A stretch of 64,000 nt of DNA from Cocos nucifera (Eukaryota; Streptophyta; Magnoliopsida; Arecales; Arecaceae). The number at the start of each line of letters is the position of its first letter. Positions within the stretch are counted from its first letter, which is position 1. Shown piece after piece: positions 34,885 through 47,305 of the stretch. The stretch spans positions 3,024,545 through 3,088,544 of the forward strand of contig QRFJ01000046.1 of NCBI GenBank assembly GCA_006176705.1, written 5' to 3'. A program made the translations under genes and the position numbers. The notes under the pieces were generated by a model. That model did not search any database. It saw only the letters and a list, made by a program, of their open reading frames with translations, and was not told where the DNA came from.

Positions 34885-35254
34885 CAAGACCTTAATTACC
34901 ACTCCTCTTCGGCCTACGGTTCTGCAAAGCCACCTTCAAATCATTCTTTACTATAAAAAAAGCTAGGGAGGAGTCGGCATTTGTCGTGGCGACATGGATC
35001 AAGGAGTCACTATATGCAGCGGTAGCAGATGAGCCATTGCTCACCGGGAAGCTTTGAAGGGATGATGAAGGCGATGGTTGCTGGGAGATCAAGTTTAATG
35101 ACTCGAGAGTAAGATTGGTGCAAGCCTCAGCAAATTAAGGTAACCACGTCGGAGTTCTTAGCCTCAAAGGAGAGAGATAGTAGAGAGGGTCAGCTGGCCT
35201 ATTAGGTGGATGTGGAGTCGTCATCACAACTTGGCACTATTTTACATTCAGGTA
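34885..35254 (+). pseudogene. BAHD acyltransferase N-terminal fragment (CER2/HXXXD-type), broken
   Basis: Frames on the plus strand read AREESAFVVATWIKESLYAA, VADEPLLTGKL, then GDGCWEIKFNDSRVRLVQAS. A shifted frame then reads EFLASKERDSREGQLAY and VDVE. This order (helix before the D-x-P-x-L-x-G-R-L loop, then N-D-x-x-V-R-L, then Y-W-x-D-V) is that of BAHD family N-terminal halves. TGA at 35055 stands for an Arg codon and TAG at 35203 for a Trp codon; both are single transitions. CAG|GTAAAT at 35250 looks like the remains of an intron donor. The catalytic HXXXD region is not present. Gene fragment or captured exon. Confidence 0.5.
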
Positions 35255-36065
35255 AATTTACTTGTTTTCTTGTTTTTTCCTTTCTATAATATGGTTGCCC
35301 CATCATTTTTTCAAAAAATTCGTTCAACTTCAATTTCTTAAGAAGAATATTAGAGGTGCTACCATATTACATGAAAATGATGAAAATATAGTCATATCAG
35401 ATAGTAAATCATGTTTGAAATTAAACAGCTCTTATTAGAAGAGTGAAAAAGGGTAGGATAGCATTTGGGTACCTACCTACCAATCAAATGCTAGCAAACC
35501 CCCTTATAAAACTATCATCTAGTAGGATGATCAAAAAAATCATGGGAGGTATGGAACTATTATTAGTTAAAGAGATAGTCTAAATTGAAGTCTTTTCATC
35601 ATATATATTGATATCACTAAACTTTCTAAGGTATGGAAGTTCAAAGTAAATTTTAAATGACCATCCAAGAAAGGACAATACGACGTTGCATTTCCAATGC
35701 TTTAAACTTTCAAAGGAATATGATGGGGTAAAACTAATCAAATACTATTTCTGTTCCTTCAAAATCCCATATCTAATTAATGCACTGTTATTCCACAAGA
35801 AGATAGGTTCGACATTATCCATAAAAGATTCATAGTTTTTAAAGTAAAGTTAATAAAGCAGCTAACCTTTGCAAGTAGGAAAGTGAGAGGCTACTTTTGG
35901 GTTACCTGTAGAATACTAATGATCGGTTTGCTATGCTTGAATCACATTAACGCAAGGTCCATTACAGAATCGTTTAGAAAATCAAGAATTAGTTACAATG
36001 TGAATATTGATTTATGAGTTCTTAATATTCTAAGATCAGGGAGGAGTGGTTTCATAGTTCGAAAG

Positions 36066-36540
36066 AATCATTTTGGGGATGACTGTAGTAAACTATTTAA
36101 CTGGCTATGTTATCACCGCAAGATACTTACTGCTGAAATTCTCGAAAGAAAAGGATTCTATGGTCCTAGCGGATGCTCACTTTGCTATATTAATAGTGAA
36201 TCAATTGATCGTATATTTATTTATTGCACCTACTCTGCAGAGGTATAGAAAGAAACTATACACAGTTGTCACACCCCTCATGACCCTATACTTAGCATCG
36301 AACACCTCTGGGAAGAATGGATATAGAAGCAATGTAGATCAGTCATTGCATCAATTTGGAAAGAAAAAAACAATAGATTATTCCAAGCTGAAGCTACTTC
36401 CCCCAATGAGACTGTTCGGATGGTACTATTTTTGATAAAAGATTGGGCTAAAAACGTACGGGGGGAAGAACTATATTCCTCCTTCTCAAACGTCTGCACA
36501 AGCAGTTCTAACATTGTTCCCTCTCAACGCTCCCTTTATC
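36066..36540 (+). pseudogene. LINE-type retroelement tail (zf-RVT region)
   Basis: One frame reads LFNWLCYHRKILTAEILERK, then GPSGCSLCYINSESIDRIFI and YCTYSAEV. A later part reads SIEHLWEEW and SIWKEKNNRLF. This is the zinc-binding region (C-x2-C ... H/R ... C) after the reverse transcriptase of plant non-LTR elements, where the third ligand, normally His, is Arg here. Stops occur between segments. RNase H-like text may continue to about 36800, but I could not confirm it. Confidence 0.5.
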
Positions 36541-37139
36541 CCAAACTTCAACGAATCAGTGACTCTCTTCTACTTGTGCCAACATCATCCATAAACATTC
36601 AGGTTGATATTCATGTTGGTGGAAGGAAGCATGAGGCACCCCATAAGTTCTGTCGAGAACCATGGATGCTAAGCCTTCAAGCATCATGCATCCGCAGGCT
36701 TTTCTCTTCGCAAGAGCAGAACTCCTTGGGTGATGGGACTTTTGCATGCCATTTCCTTTTTAATAGTTTATTTTTACCAATAAGAAACAACCTTGTATAG
36801 ATTTTTATGCACCTTGGCGAGAATGGCCTCACCGAGGGGGAGGGCTGTTTTTCTTTTTTGTTCCCTTCTGCATTTCTATACACACGATCGGTTATACTTA
36901 CATTTAGCATATAATATTATCACAAGGGGGAAGTGCCTTATTTCCTCCTTGTTTACCTCTAAAACATGATTATTTTGTGCTCCTAGATTATTAAGCTCAT
37001 CAATTTCTATTCAATTCAAGGTTCAAGATATAATACACCTTTGGACATGCAGTGTACAATAGCAAGCATTATTTATTTGTTTTCTTCAATTAGCTTCTTT
37101 ATAATATTACTAGCTATTAGCAAATATGTAGGGGATATA

Positions 37140-37489
37140 TATTTCCTAATAATAATTACAATAATTTTAAACGGATAACAAGTTGCTAGAAAGTTATATT
37201 TAATAAGGAGTCCTAATGATTTGAAGATCTTTTTAAGTTTTTTAAACTTTTGGATGGTTAGTAGCTATTGAGAATCTCTAAAACATTTTTTTTAAAACAT
37301 ACAGAGAGTTGCATTATCCAATGTTCAGACTCCATTAAGATGCATCATTTCTAAAAAAAGCATCTATACGGCATTTTAACTTTTGTAAAACCAATGGAAT
37401 ATGGAAACTAAGTTGAACTGAACTTATTTCTCCTAACTTGCTATCTCTACAACATCCATTCTCATCCTGACTTTCTATTGTGATAACTT
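37140..37489 (+). repeat. Right copy of the 440-bp direct repeat, first part
   Basis: Homologous to 30360-30690. It is interrupted by copia B; homology resumes at 44309 after the duplicated TCCTC. Confidence 0.65.
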
Positions 37490-37494
37490 TCCTC

Positions 37495-37877
37495 CGTTAG
37501 GTAATGTCCTGGTTAATTGGCCTAGTTTATCAGGAATTTTGAATTCAGACAATGATCAATTTGAATTCAAATAGAAATCAAATCATATCTAGTTACTTGA
37601 TGGGAGTACCGATAAATATCTATAAATAAAGATTCTATTCTTGTCCATTAAGATGTATGTAGAAAATCTATCGTTATTACTACGACATAAAGAAAGGAAG
37701 AAGGGAGAAAAACTAATTTTCAGAAAGAATCCCAGTAAGATATCTTCTTTTTCTTCTACATCGAATTCTTTTGCATCAAGTATGTTTCATAAAGATTATA
37801 AAATCTTCTCTTTGTGATCCTGGATTCATGATATTCTTGATAAAGCATGTATGTATAATATCTAATTTTTGCTTATA
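37495..37877 (+). repeat. Copia B left LTR
   Basis: Direct repeat of 43938-44303, with a few indels. Shared tracts include TACTTGATGRGAGTACCGAT, AATCTATC and TCATGATATTCTTGATAAAG. Confidence 0.88.
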
Positions 37878-39489
37878 TTTAGTATCAGAGCTCGTATTTT
37901 CATGATGTTTATATAATAAAAACTTTATTTATTTATTCAAAGGTTTTTAGAATTGAAGCTTTATTATGAAATAAATAAATAAATAAAATTATGTTAATGG
38001 ATCTTCTATCATATGTCCTCCTCTCATCTCAGTGGCTGGATTTTGGTCGTTCTATATTAGCCTGCAAGAATGGCCGGACCTCCAACCTACCGGCGTCATC
38101 CATGCCTAGATATCTTAGGCAACCACTTAAAAAGAAAAGAAAAGAAAAGAAAAGAAGCGAAAGGAAGAAGAAAGGTACGGTCGGATCTTAAAAATCGATC
38201 ATGAATCTTGGGCAAGGAGGCAATGGTCCATCGATTGGAGTCTTCCGACGACCGCTGGCCCAAATTTGGTGGGAGGAGCACCACGTTGGGCTCCTCCATC
38301 TCCGTCCGATCGGGAAGACCTTTCAAACACCGATAAACTGGTGGATGTCATCTTAATCGTTGGGTACCCCGCTATCTGGATGCCGAGAGAATGCCGACGG
38401 TCCATCTTTTGGTGCTTCGGTGGTCGCTGGTTGGATTTTTTTTGGAGTTGATAACCACTAGCTAAGGCTTTTCTTCCCATTGATCTCCTATAAAGATCTG
38501 ACCATCCTCACCGATGGTCGGGACGACATTCACAGGCCGATCGTCGGTGGTTGAGGATGGCCGGTGCCTCACTGGCAGTGAAGGTAGACAAGGATCAGCG
38601 GCTGCGATGGTGGATCATGGGGTTTTTGGATTTGATTAGGAGGAAGATGATAGAAGAAGGATTTTCGGGTTTTGGGTTCAGATTTTGATCTGGATCGATG
38701 AAGCACAACCCGCTAAAGATTAAATTAGTTGAGCCAAATCAAATTTAGTTTGTTTTAATTGGGTTTAGGGCCCTTTGCAATTTAGCCCTTGTAAACTATA
38801 AAATTTCAAAATATTCCTCTTAAATTTTCTTTTCAATCCCTATTGAATTGTTTTATTCTCTAATGATCCATTAAGTTTATTTTAACCCTTCTATTAAAGA
38901 TCTTGGCATTTTTTATGTTATAACTATATCATCAAATATCAATTATTGATGAAATTTTAATTATTATTTATATGCATGATCTTATATTTATATATAGTTT
39001 ATTAGTCACCAAAGTGGCCAAACTAGAATGTTTAAAGAATCTCAACATACATAAACTCATCATTTATCCATGATTAAATATCTATTAGTAAAAATTCAAT
39101 GGATAAATTGATTTTCACTACTCATTGAAACTTTAGGATTTATCCAAAGGTGAATCAATTATTCGATGGATAGTGAGCATGATAGAGGTAAATTAATATT
39201 CTTTGATTAAATGTATTTGTATGTCTAAAAATAATAGGTATGTTTGGTTGAGAATGTTTAATTACCTATTAAAGAATTAATAATACATTAAATTTTGATA
39301 GTATGTTATAATATCTATCCAATGGAGAATTACAATATGTTTTTATTGATTATCTGAATCCATGATAAAATTATTTTATTTTAATTTGAGCATTTATGTA
39401 TTATTTTTACAGCTTTATTTCTTCATTCGCATATTTCATCTGTACCACATTTAATGGTTTGAACTTTTCTTAATGGTATGAATAAGTCA

Positions 39490-40230
39490 ATTTTTACTTA
39501 GGTATATTAGATCTTAACTTAGCACTATTGAAAGATAAACCTACTGCTCTTATAGATTCCAGCAGTGAGAAAAAGAAGTTATATCATAAAGCATGAGAAT
39601 GCTTTAGCAGATTAAGTCTTATGTTCATACGAATGACTATTACCAACAATATTAAGAGTACTATTTCATAAATAGAAAGTACAAAAAAATATTTAAAGTT
39701 TGTGAAAGAATATTTACATTCTATAGATAAGTCACTTGCTGATACACTAATGACAAAACTCACGATCATGAAGTTTAATGGGTCACGAAGTATGCAAGAC
39801 CACATTATTGAGATGACTAATATTGCAATAAGATTAAAGATTTTGGGGATGATTGTAGAAGATTTTTTCTTGGTATAGTTTATTTTGAACTCACTATCTT
39901 CTGAGTACAGACCTTTTCAAATTAATTATAGCACTATTAAGGATAAGTAAAATATCAGTAAATTGTCCAGTGTGCTTACACAAGAGGAAATGAGATTGAA
40001 AAAGTAAAATAGTCATTTCATTAATTTTATAAGTTAAGAAGCTGGTAAAGGATACAAGAAGAAAGCCAATAAATTTAAGAAGAAGAAAAAATGCCTACTA
40101 AAATTCTTCAGACTGATAAGAGGAATAAAAGCTGGATAAATGTCATTTCTGTAAAAATGTAGGACGCTATCAGAAAGATTGCTTAAAACATAAGGTTTGG
40201 TTCGAAAAAAAAAAATAAATCTAATATCTT
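39490..40230 (+). pseudogene. Copia B gag with zinc knuckle
   Basis: Broken frames read KKLYHKAWE..., SLADTLMTKLTIMKFNGSRS and a lysine-rich linker. CHFCKNVGRYQKDC at 40141-40182 is the CCHC knuckle, but the His ligand is Arg (CGC, one transition from CAC). About 1.6 kb of leader without clear gag text (37890-39490) precedes it. Confidence 0.65.
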
Positions 40231-40254
40231 TGTATGTTTTGAATCAAACTTAGC

Positions 40255-40340
40255 TGAAATTTTTTATAATACTTGATGGCTTGATTCTGGTGCTACTACT
40301 CATATTTCTAATTTGATGTAGAAATTTCTTTCGATCCAAA
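40255..40340 (+). pseudogene. Copia B protease active site
   Basis: LDSGATTHIS at 40280-40309 keeps the D-S-G-A-T-x-H catalytic pattern of copia proteases. Frames before and after are broken by stops. Confidence 0.65.
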
Positions 40341-40689
40341 CCATAAATCCAACTGAAGATTTATATTTATGAGAAATCGTATAAAGGTTCCAATTGAAGG
40401 CATAAAAATTTATCGTTTGATCTTGAATTCTGATTATCATCTAGATCTATTATAGATAGTTTATGCGCATTCAAAATCTAGGAACTTAGTTTTTCTATCA
40501 AAACTTGATGTTTTTGGATTTAATTTTAAGTTTGGATATGATTGTTTTAGTTTATATAAGAATACCTCTTTTATTGATTCTGAAATTTTTTTTGATGTAT
40601 GGTGTATATAAATTAAAATTGATAATCTTTTTACGAAATCCCTACTTACTATGCATCATAATTATGGAATTAAACATAATTTACTAAAT

Positions 40690-41670
40690 AAAAATTTTGC
40701 TTACTTATAACATAAATGTTTGGATCAAATATCCAAAGAAAGATTAAAAATATTAGTAAAGAATGAGATTCTTCCAAATCTAGATTTTACTGATCTTGAT
40801 ACATGTATGGATTACATTAAGAAAAAATAAATTTAATATAACAAGAAACATGCCATAAGAAACACTCAGCTTCTTGAAATTATACATACTGATATATGTG
40901 AATCTTTTGATGTTTCATCTTTTAGTGAAGATAAATATTTTATCATTTTTATCGATAATCTTTTATATTATAGTTTTATCTATTTACTTCATAAAAAATC
41001 TCAAGCAATAGATGCCTTTGAGGTGTTTGCAAATAAGGTTGAAAGACAACTAGATAAAAAAATAAAAATTATAAGGTATGATAGAGGTGGTGAATATTAT
41101 GAAAAATATAATGAAATAGAATGATATCCAAATCCTTTACAAAGTTTCTCAAAAAATATGGCATATGCGTATAATATACTATGTCAGGTATATCTTAGCA
41201 AAATGATATAGCTAAAAGACAGAATTGGATATTAATGGATATGATTAGAAGTATGATAAGTAACTCTTTACTATTTAAATCATTATGAATGTATACTCTT
41301 AAAACTGCTAAAATAGGATTTCTAATAAGGCAATTTCAAAAACTCCTTTTAAATTATGGATAGGAAGAAAATATTGTTTAAAACATATTCATGTTTGAGG
41401 TTGTGTAGCGGAAGCAGAAATTTATAATCCATATAAAAAAAATTAAATTTTTGAATGATTAATGGTTACTTTATTGGTTACCTAGAGAAATTTAAAGGAT
41501 ATAAGTTTCATTATCTAAATCATAGTCTGAGAATTGTTGAAACTAATAATGCAAGATTTATTGAAAATTATGAAGTTAGTGAGAATGATGATCTGTACAA
41601 TGTGAAAATAAAGAAAGTTAAGATAAATATTTCATTACCCATAAGTATTCCTTCATCTACATTCATATAA
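40690..41670 (+). pseudogene. Copia B pre-integrase and integrase
   Basis: SKERLKILVKNEILPNLDFT precedes TQLLEIIHTDICESFDVSSF and the core text KYFIIFIDNLLYY, where the first catalytic Asp is followed by Asn rather than Asp. KIKIIRYDRGGEYYEKY holds the second Asp. The C-terminal part GYFIGYLEKFKGYKFHYLNH is in one frame at 41455-41670. Many stops are present. Confidence 0.65.
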
Positions 41671-41879
41671 AATATTATACCTAATGTTGAACAATATTTA
41701 CTTGAGGAATTATCTCATGAAGAAACTGATTCACGGATATCTAACATATTCGAACCACAAGGAATATCTTTAAGAAGATCTGAAAGAGAAAGATGATCAG
41801 TTATTTTTGATGATTATATGATTTATAGTAAATCATATTTTAATATTAAAATTAATAAAGATCCGATTTTATTTTTACA

Positions 41880-43430
41880 AGTCATAGAAAGTGTTGAGTC
41901 CGATAAATGGATTGATGCCATGAAAGATAAGTTAAAATCCATGGAACATAATAAAATCTAGAATTTATTGAATTGCTAGAATATTCTAAATGAGTGGGGT
42001 GTAGATGGGTCTTTAAGACCAAGCGTGACTCGAATGACAATATCGAACGATATAAAGTTAGACTTTGCCAAAGATTATACTCAGAAAGAAGGTACTGATT
42101 ATAAAAAATTTTTTTCTCGATCTCAAAGAAAGATTTATTAAAAATTATTATGATATTGGAGGCTCACTATGATCTAGAGTTACACTAAATAAATGTGAAA
42201 ATAGCCTTTCTTAATGGAGACCTTGAGGAAGAAGTTTTTAAGGATCAACTTAAAGGTTTCTCAATAAAAAAAAAGTTAGATAGTGTGTAAATTAAAAAGA
42301 TTAATATATAAACTAAAATAAGTTTCTAGACAATGGTACATCAAGTTTAATGATACCATAACATCTTTTGAATTTTAAAAAAAATATCGTTGATTGGTGT
42401 ATATACCAAAAGGTCAGTGGGAGTAAGTTTATATTTTTAGTTCTATATATTGATGATATTTTACTTGCTGCTAATGATTTAATTATGTTGCATGAGATGA
42501 AAGATTTTCTCTCGAAGAATTTTGAAATGAAAGATATGTAAGAGACATCTTATGTGATAGAAATTGAAATATTTCATGATAGATCATAAGATTTTCTAGG
42601 ATTATCTTATAAAAAAATATATCGACAGAATTCTATAAAAAATTAATATGGATAAATGTTCAGCCAAAATTATTTCAGTACAGAAAGGAGATAAATTCAG
42701 TCTCATATAATGTTTAAAAAATGCTGTAAAGCATAAATAAATAGAATCAATTTCTTATACTTTTATTATGCGTAGTTTAATGTATGTGCAAACTTGCATA
42801 AGACCAGATATCAATTTTGCAGTCAGAATACTAGGCAATTATCAAAGTAATTCTGGAAGAGATCATTGAAAAACTATAAAGAAAGTTTTGAGTACCTACA
42901 AGAAATGAAGAATTATATGCTCATGTGTGGAAGATGCAACAACTTGAAAGTGGTTGGATACTCAGATTCAGATTTTGCTGGATACACTGACAGTAGAAAA
43001 TCCATATATAGTTATTTTTTATGTTTGCTGAAGGAATAGTATCATGAAAAGTGCCAAAAAGTCTATCATTGCTTTATCCACTATGAAAGCAGAGTTTGTA
43101 GCATGTTTTAACGCTACAATCCAGGCTTTATAATTGAAAAAAAAATTTTATTTCAGGACTTGAGATCGTCGACATCATTACCAAGCTGCTGAAAATTTAC
43201 TATAATAATTCTGTAGCAGTATTTTTCTCAAAAAATGATAAATATTTAAGAGATGCTAAATATATCAAGTTAAAATATTTTATTATTAAGAAGGAGGTTT
43301 AGAAACTAAAAGTATCTATTGAATATATTGGAACAGATCTCATGATAGCGGATTCGTTGATAAAAGACTTACAACCGAAGATATTTAAAGAACATATACA
43401 TAGAATAGATCGTAGTTGTATTAATGAATA
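41880..43430 (+). pseudogene. Copia B reverse transcriptase and RNase H
   Basis: KWIDAMKDKLKSMEHNK opens the RT region near 41905. LYIDDILLAANDL at about 42443-42480 is the catalytic Y-x-D-D-I-L motif. RNase H text VVGYSDSDFAGYTDSRKSIY lies near 42950-43010. At least four frame changes and many stops make it inactive. Confidence 0.7.
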
Positions 43431-43586
43431 ATGTATTAATGATGATTTTGACATTCTGAGCTCAATAAAGTATTTTCTGATTTACATTAATAAATTTTTT
43501 ATTTCTTATGATAGTGTACATATATATTCTATCATGAATTAAATATAACAAGAAAGTCTCTATGAGATATTAGTGGACCATAATGA

Positions 43587-43734
<148 letters not shown>

Positions 43735-43937
43735 CTGGTATGTTAAGTTGCAAATGTTGTGGTATATGGAAGAAAGTTTGCTAAATAAATGGTATATGAC
43801 TGGCAACATAACTCGTATTTAGCAATTTATCATTTTAAGATAATTATGATGAATATTAAGAAAGAGATTTATTTCTTTTTGCACATATAATGATTATATT
43901 TTAAATCTTAATATTATAATCAAGCTAAATGGGAGAA

Positions 43938-44303
43938 CGTTAGATAATGTCCCAATTAAGTGGTCTGATTAATCATGAATTTTAAATTCAGATAATGATC
44001 AACTTGAATTCAAATAAAAATTAAATCTTATCTGATTACTTGATGAGAGTACCGATAGTCCTATCCCTGCCTATTAAGATATATGTAGAAAATCTATCAT
44101 TACCGCTATGATATAAAGAAAGAAAGAAGGGAGAGAAATTGATTTTTAGAAAGAATTTCAGTAAGATGCCTTCCTTATCTTCTGCATCGAATTCTTCTGC
44201 ATTAGATATATTTTGTAAAGATTATGAAATCTTTCCTTTATGATCCTCGATTCATGATATTCTTGATAAAGCATGTATATAAAATATTTGATTTTTGCTT
44301 ATA
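43938..44303 (+). repeat. Copia B right LTR
   Basis: It lies directly after the purine tract GGGAGAA and before the duplicated TCCTC. It lacks a stretch around 37618-37640 of the left LTR, which explains the length difference. Confidence 0.88.
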
Positions 44304-44437
44304 TCCTCGTCTATAATTTTCTTTCTATACTAGGTATGGTTCTTGAGAGAGATAAATCGGAGAGCATAGTGTGAATTCTTCTTGATTAGATATTGTATCC
44401 TAGGGACGTTGGTAATGCCAAGTTGCTATCTCCATCA

Positions 44438-46389
44438 AGAGAACTGGGGATATTGACGTATATATGGTCCCTGTTGATGAGAAAAGAAAACGATGAACAA
44501 GATCTGCTGAAGATATTCGCTCCTGCAACGTGATACTTGCTTAGTTATTTGTTGTATTCGAACCATATGATAGCACGAGTGAAGGGCCCCTAAGTGATAA
44601 AAGCCAAGGCTTTTGCCTCCCTAACAGTCCAAAAAAAAAAATGGAGACATCGGCCGAAGGTTAGTTCACATTGCACCGTCTTTGAAGGCCTGATGAGAAG
44701 CTAATCATTGTAGGCTTGTGGTGTCTGAAGCTTCAATTCATCTTTTATCTTTTACCAGTACTTCTCGTAGGGTCATAATGTTGTCCAAGTTCTGGCTCGA
44801 GGTGGTCACCGACCAATAGCGTTTTTGCGCAAAATTTTGGTTTATTATTTTTGACACAAGTCTGGCTAGATTGCGGCTTTCGGTGACCAGAAAAAAAAAA
44901 AAAAAAATGCAAACTTGGTGCGCCCACAAAGTTAGACTTGTTGAGCAATGCTAGACTCGTTTTATCATACGTGACAAAACTATGATGCATGTTGTAACAT
45001 TTCATTTGTTCCGTGGGTGTAGGAGTTGTGCCTAAATTTTGACCGGCAGGTGGACGTAACATTGGTTGAAATAGAATAATTTCTTCTAACAGATGCGTGA
45101 CAATCGTGCAAACAAGCATTTCATAATTTGTCAACGGAATGATGGGAAATAGGACCTAATCCTTGCTTGTTTTGTCCCAATCAAAGCCAATCTAATATTA
45201 TGTATTAAAGAATCCGAAAAAAAAATTGACAGTTAAATAAAATATTAAAAAATATGTAAGTTCAAAAGATGCTGATCATAAATGAGGCAGAAGGATACGG
45301 ATCAAGCTTTTTGACAAGGAAATTATTATTATTATTTTTTTTGATGACTCGGAAAAGGAAATCTACTTGAAAATACAATAATCCAGATTCAGATACTTGA
45401 GAATGCAACCAAATAAGAACGCTTTGCTCATTAAGTAAAGAAGTGTGACTGTTTGAGTACGTAATGCCTCATCCAATCCAATAAGAAATTAGTCATTTTA
45501 ACAGAATGGACAATGCAAGATTCAATTATTTAATTTATTTTAGGGCATGCTGGTAAGTGTGCATGAGATGTAAGGATGTCAATGTTGTCAACCGCACTCA
45601 AGTCAGTTGGCTCTGGCATCCTTCTTTTGTTGAGTAGGGATCTTAGTTTTAACTCCAATTGGTGGTTAATGTGTCAGATTGGCAGAGTTACCGAAGAAGA
45701 AACTAAAAGTAAAAAATATGAAAACATAATATTTATATGATTCAATCTATTGATCTACTTGCATGGATAGAGATAATTCAAAAATTTTACTATAAAAAAA
45801 TTGGATATTATACAGCACAAGGTTCCTCTCAATTTCTAGACCCCAATACATTTAGAGAGTGTAAACTCGAGACGTACTCTATAGTGCTATACCCACCATA
45901 TTTCTCAGAAAAGCAATATAACATTAGTGTCAGGTATTTGAAATGAAGAATGAAAAAGCGAACTAGGATTTTCTCCGGTGGTCATACAGCTCCATTTAGC
46001 AAATAGATATCCTGGTTTAATTCTTGAGTGGTGCATCCTTGAAAATTTAGACTTAGATATATAGAGTAATAATATGGACTCCTTTTCTTCTTCTTCTTCT
46101 TCTATTTTTCTCTTCATTAAAAGCAAAAACATAAGCTGCAATTGATCTTGAGTTTTAAAATATTACCTGGGACTCCAATATTACATTTTAACTAATACAA
46201 TGAATTATAGTGATTTTGCTCAAGCCAACCATGCACATATGGCTACGAATTGCTAATTTTGGTTTAGTTTAGATCAATTTTTTTAAAACTTTAGTTCGCT
46301 TTAGTTTAAAAATTTTACAAACAAAAAAAATTAGCTTAATTTTTATTTTAGATTTGAATAAAAAATCGGCTCGCACGCACGCGCGCGCG

Positions 46390-46465
<76 letters not shown>

Positions 46466-47190
46466 TCACCATCGATATGTTTACTTATATATATATTTTT
46501 TAACTTTACTAATTTTTTTTATTCTATATTTAGGTCATTTAGCCTATCTCATAAACTGTTCATTTAGTTATAAATCTAATAACCTACAATCTAATAAATA
46601 ATTTTAATTTTTTCAATTCAATTTGTAATGATTTTTTATATAATTGGTTTGATTTTAATTTTATTTTTAAAAAATTAATTTAAATCAATTCAATTTAAAA
46701 TTTAATTTTAAATCAATTCGATCCATGCCCCTGACCATCCCTCCCCTCAAAATCTAACTTAGCCTTCAAAGAATGAAATTTCTATAAAAAGTTCAAGAGA
46801 TCTTACCTGTACATATTCAATATTCAATATGAGAATAAAACGACTGATGTTTTAAATTTTTTGAAATAACTAAAAAGAAAGGGATAAGTTTCAATTTAAC
46901 ATTGAAATCTTTCGAATTAAAATTTCCAACGCGATGTCGACCACCTGTCCTTCTATCCACCGTTCACACAACTTGTTTCCACATTAATTCTTTTTGTAGC
47001 GTTATGTTTGTCCTTTGGTCGGAGTCGTACTTCAGCCGTCGGCGGGTTTTGGCTTGTTCCCAATGCTTTTAACGCACCTTCGCTGATGGGCGACGCGGTG
47101 CCTGCCAAGCACGTACACCTGTCTGTCGTACGTGCAAAAGATAGACATGACGGAGGTCCTGGAATCCCTTCCGCAACCATCTAACGCCCA
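44438..47190. other. Intergenic region upstream of the MYB gene
   Basis: No gene recognised. A GC/CA/AT compound microsatellite lies at 46372-46462. The last few hundred bases, richer in GC and with several ACGT cores, are the likely MYB promoter. Confidence 0.4.
46372..46462 (+). repeat. Three-part microsatellite: GC, CA, then AT
   Basis: GC/GCAC units lead into about 11 CA and 26 AT units. The order is the reverse complement of the array at 43587-43734, minus its ATAC part. Confidence 0.95.
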
Positions 47191-47194
47191 TAAA

Positions 47195-47206
47195 TTTATA
47201 TATAGG
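47195..47206 (+). promoter_or_regulatory. Candidate TATA box of the MYB gene
   Basis: TTTATATATAGG is a close match to the plant TATA consensus and lies 111 bases before the ATG, giving a leader of about 80 bases. Confidence 0.6.
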
Positions 47207-47305
47207 TGTTTCTACTCTCTGTCTCCCACCAAGCAATACCCACTTCACTCTTGAGGCGCTTCATCGCCACAAAAATAAGTTGTAGTGTGTGAGATTGGAA
47301 GAAAA

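Noticed and set aside
37991..38480. Open frames in the copia B leader
   Set aside because: They lie between the primer site and gag of a dead element, contain simple A/G repeats and show no domain.
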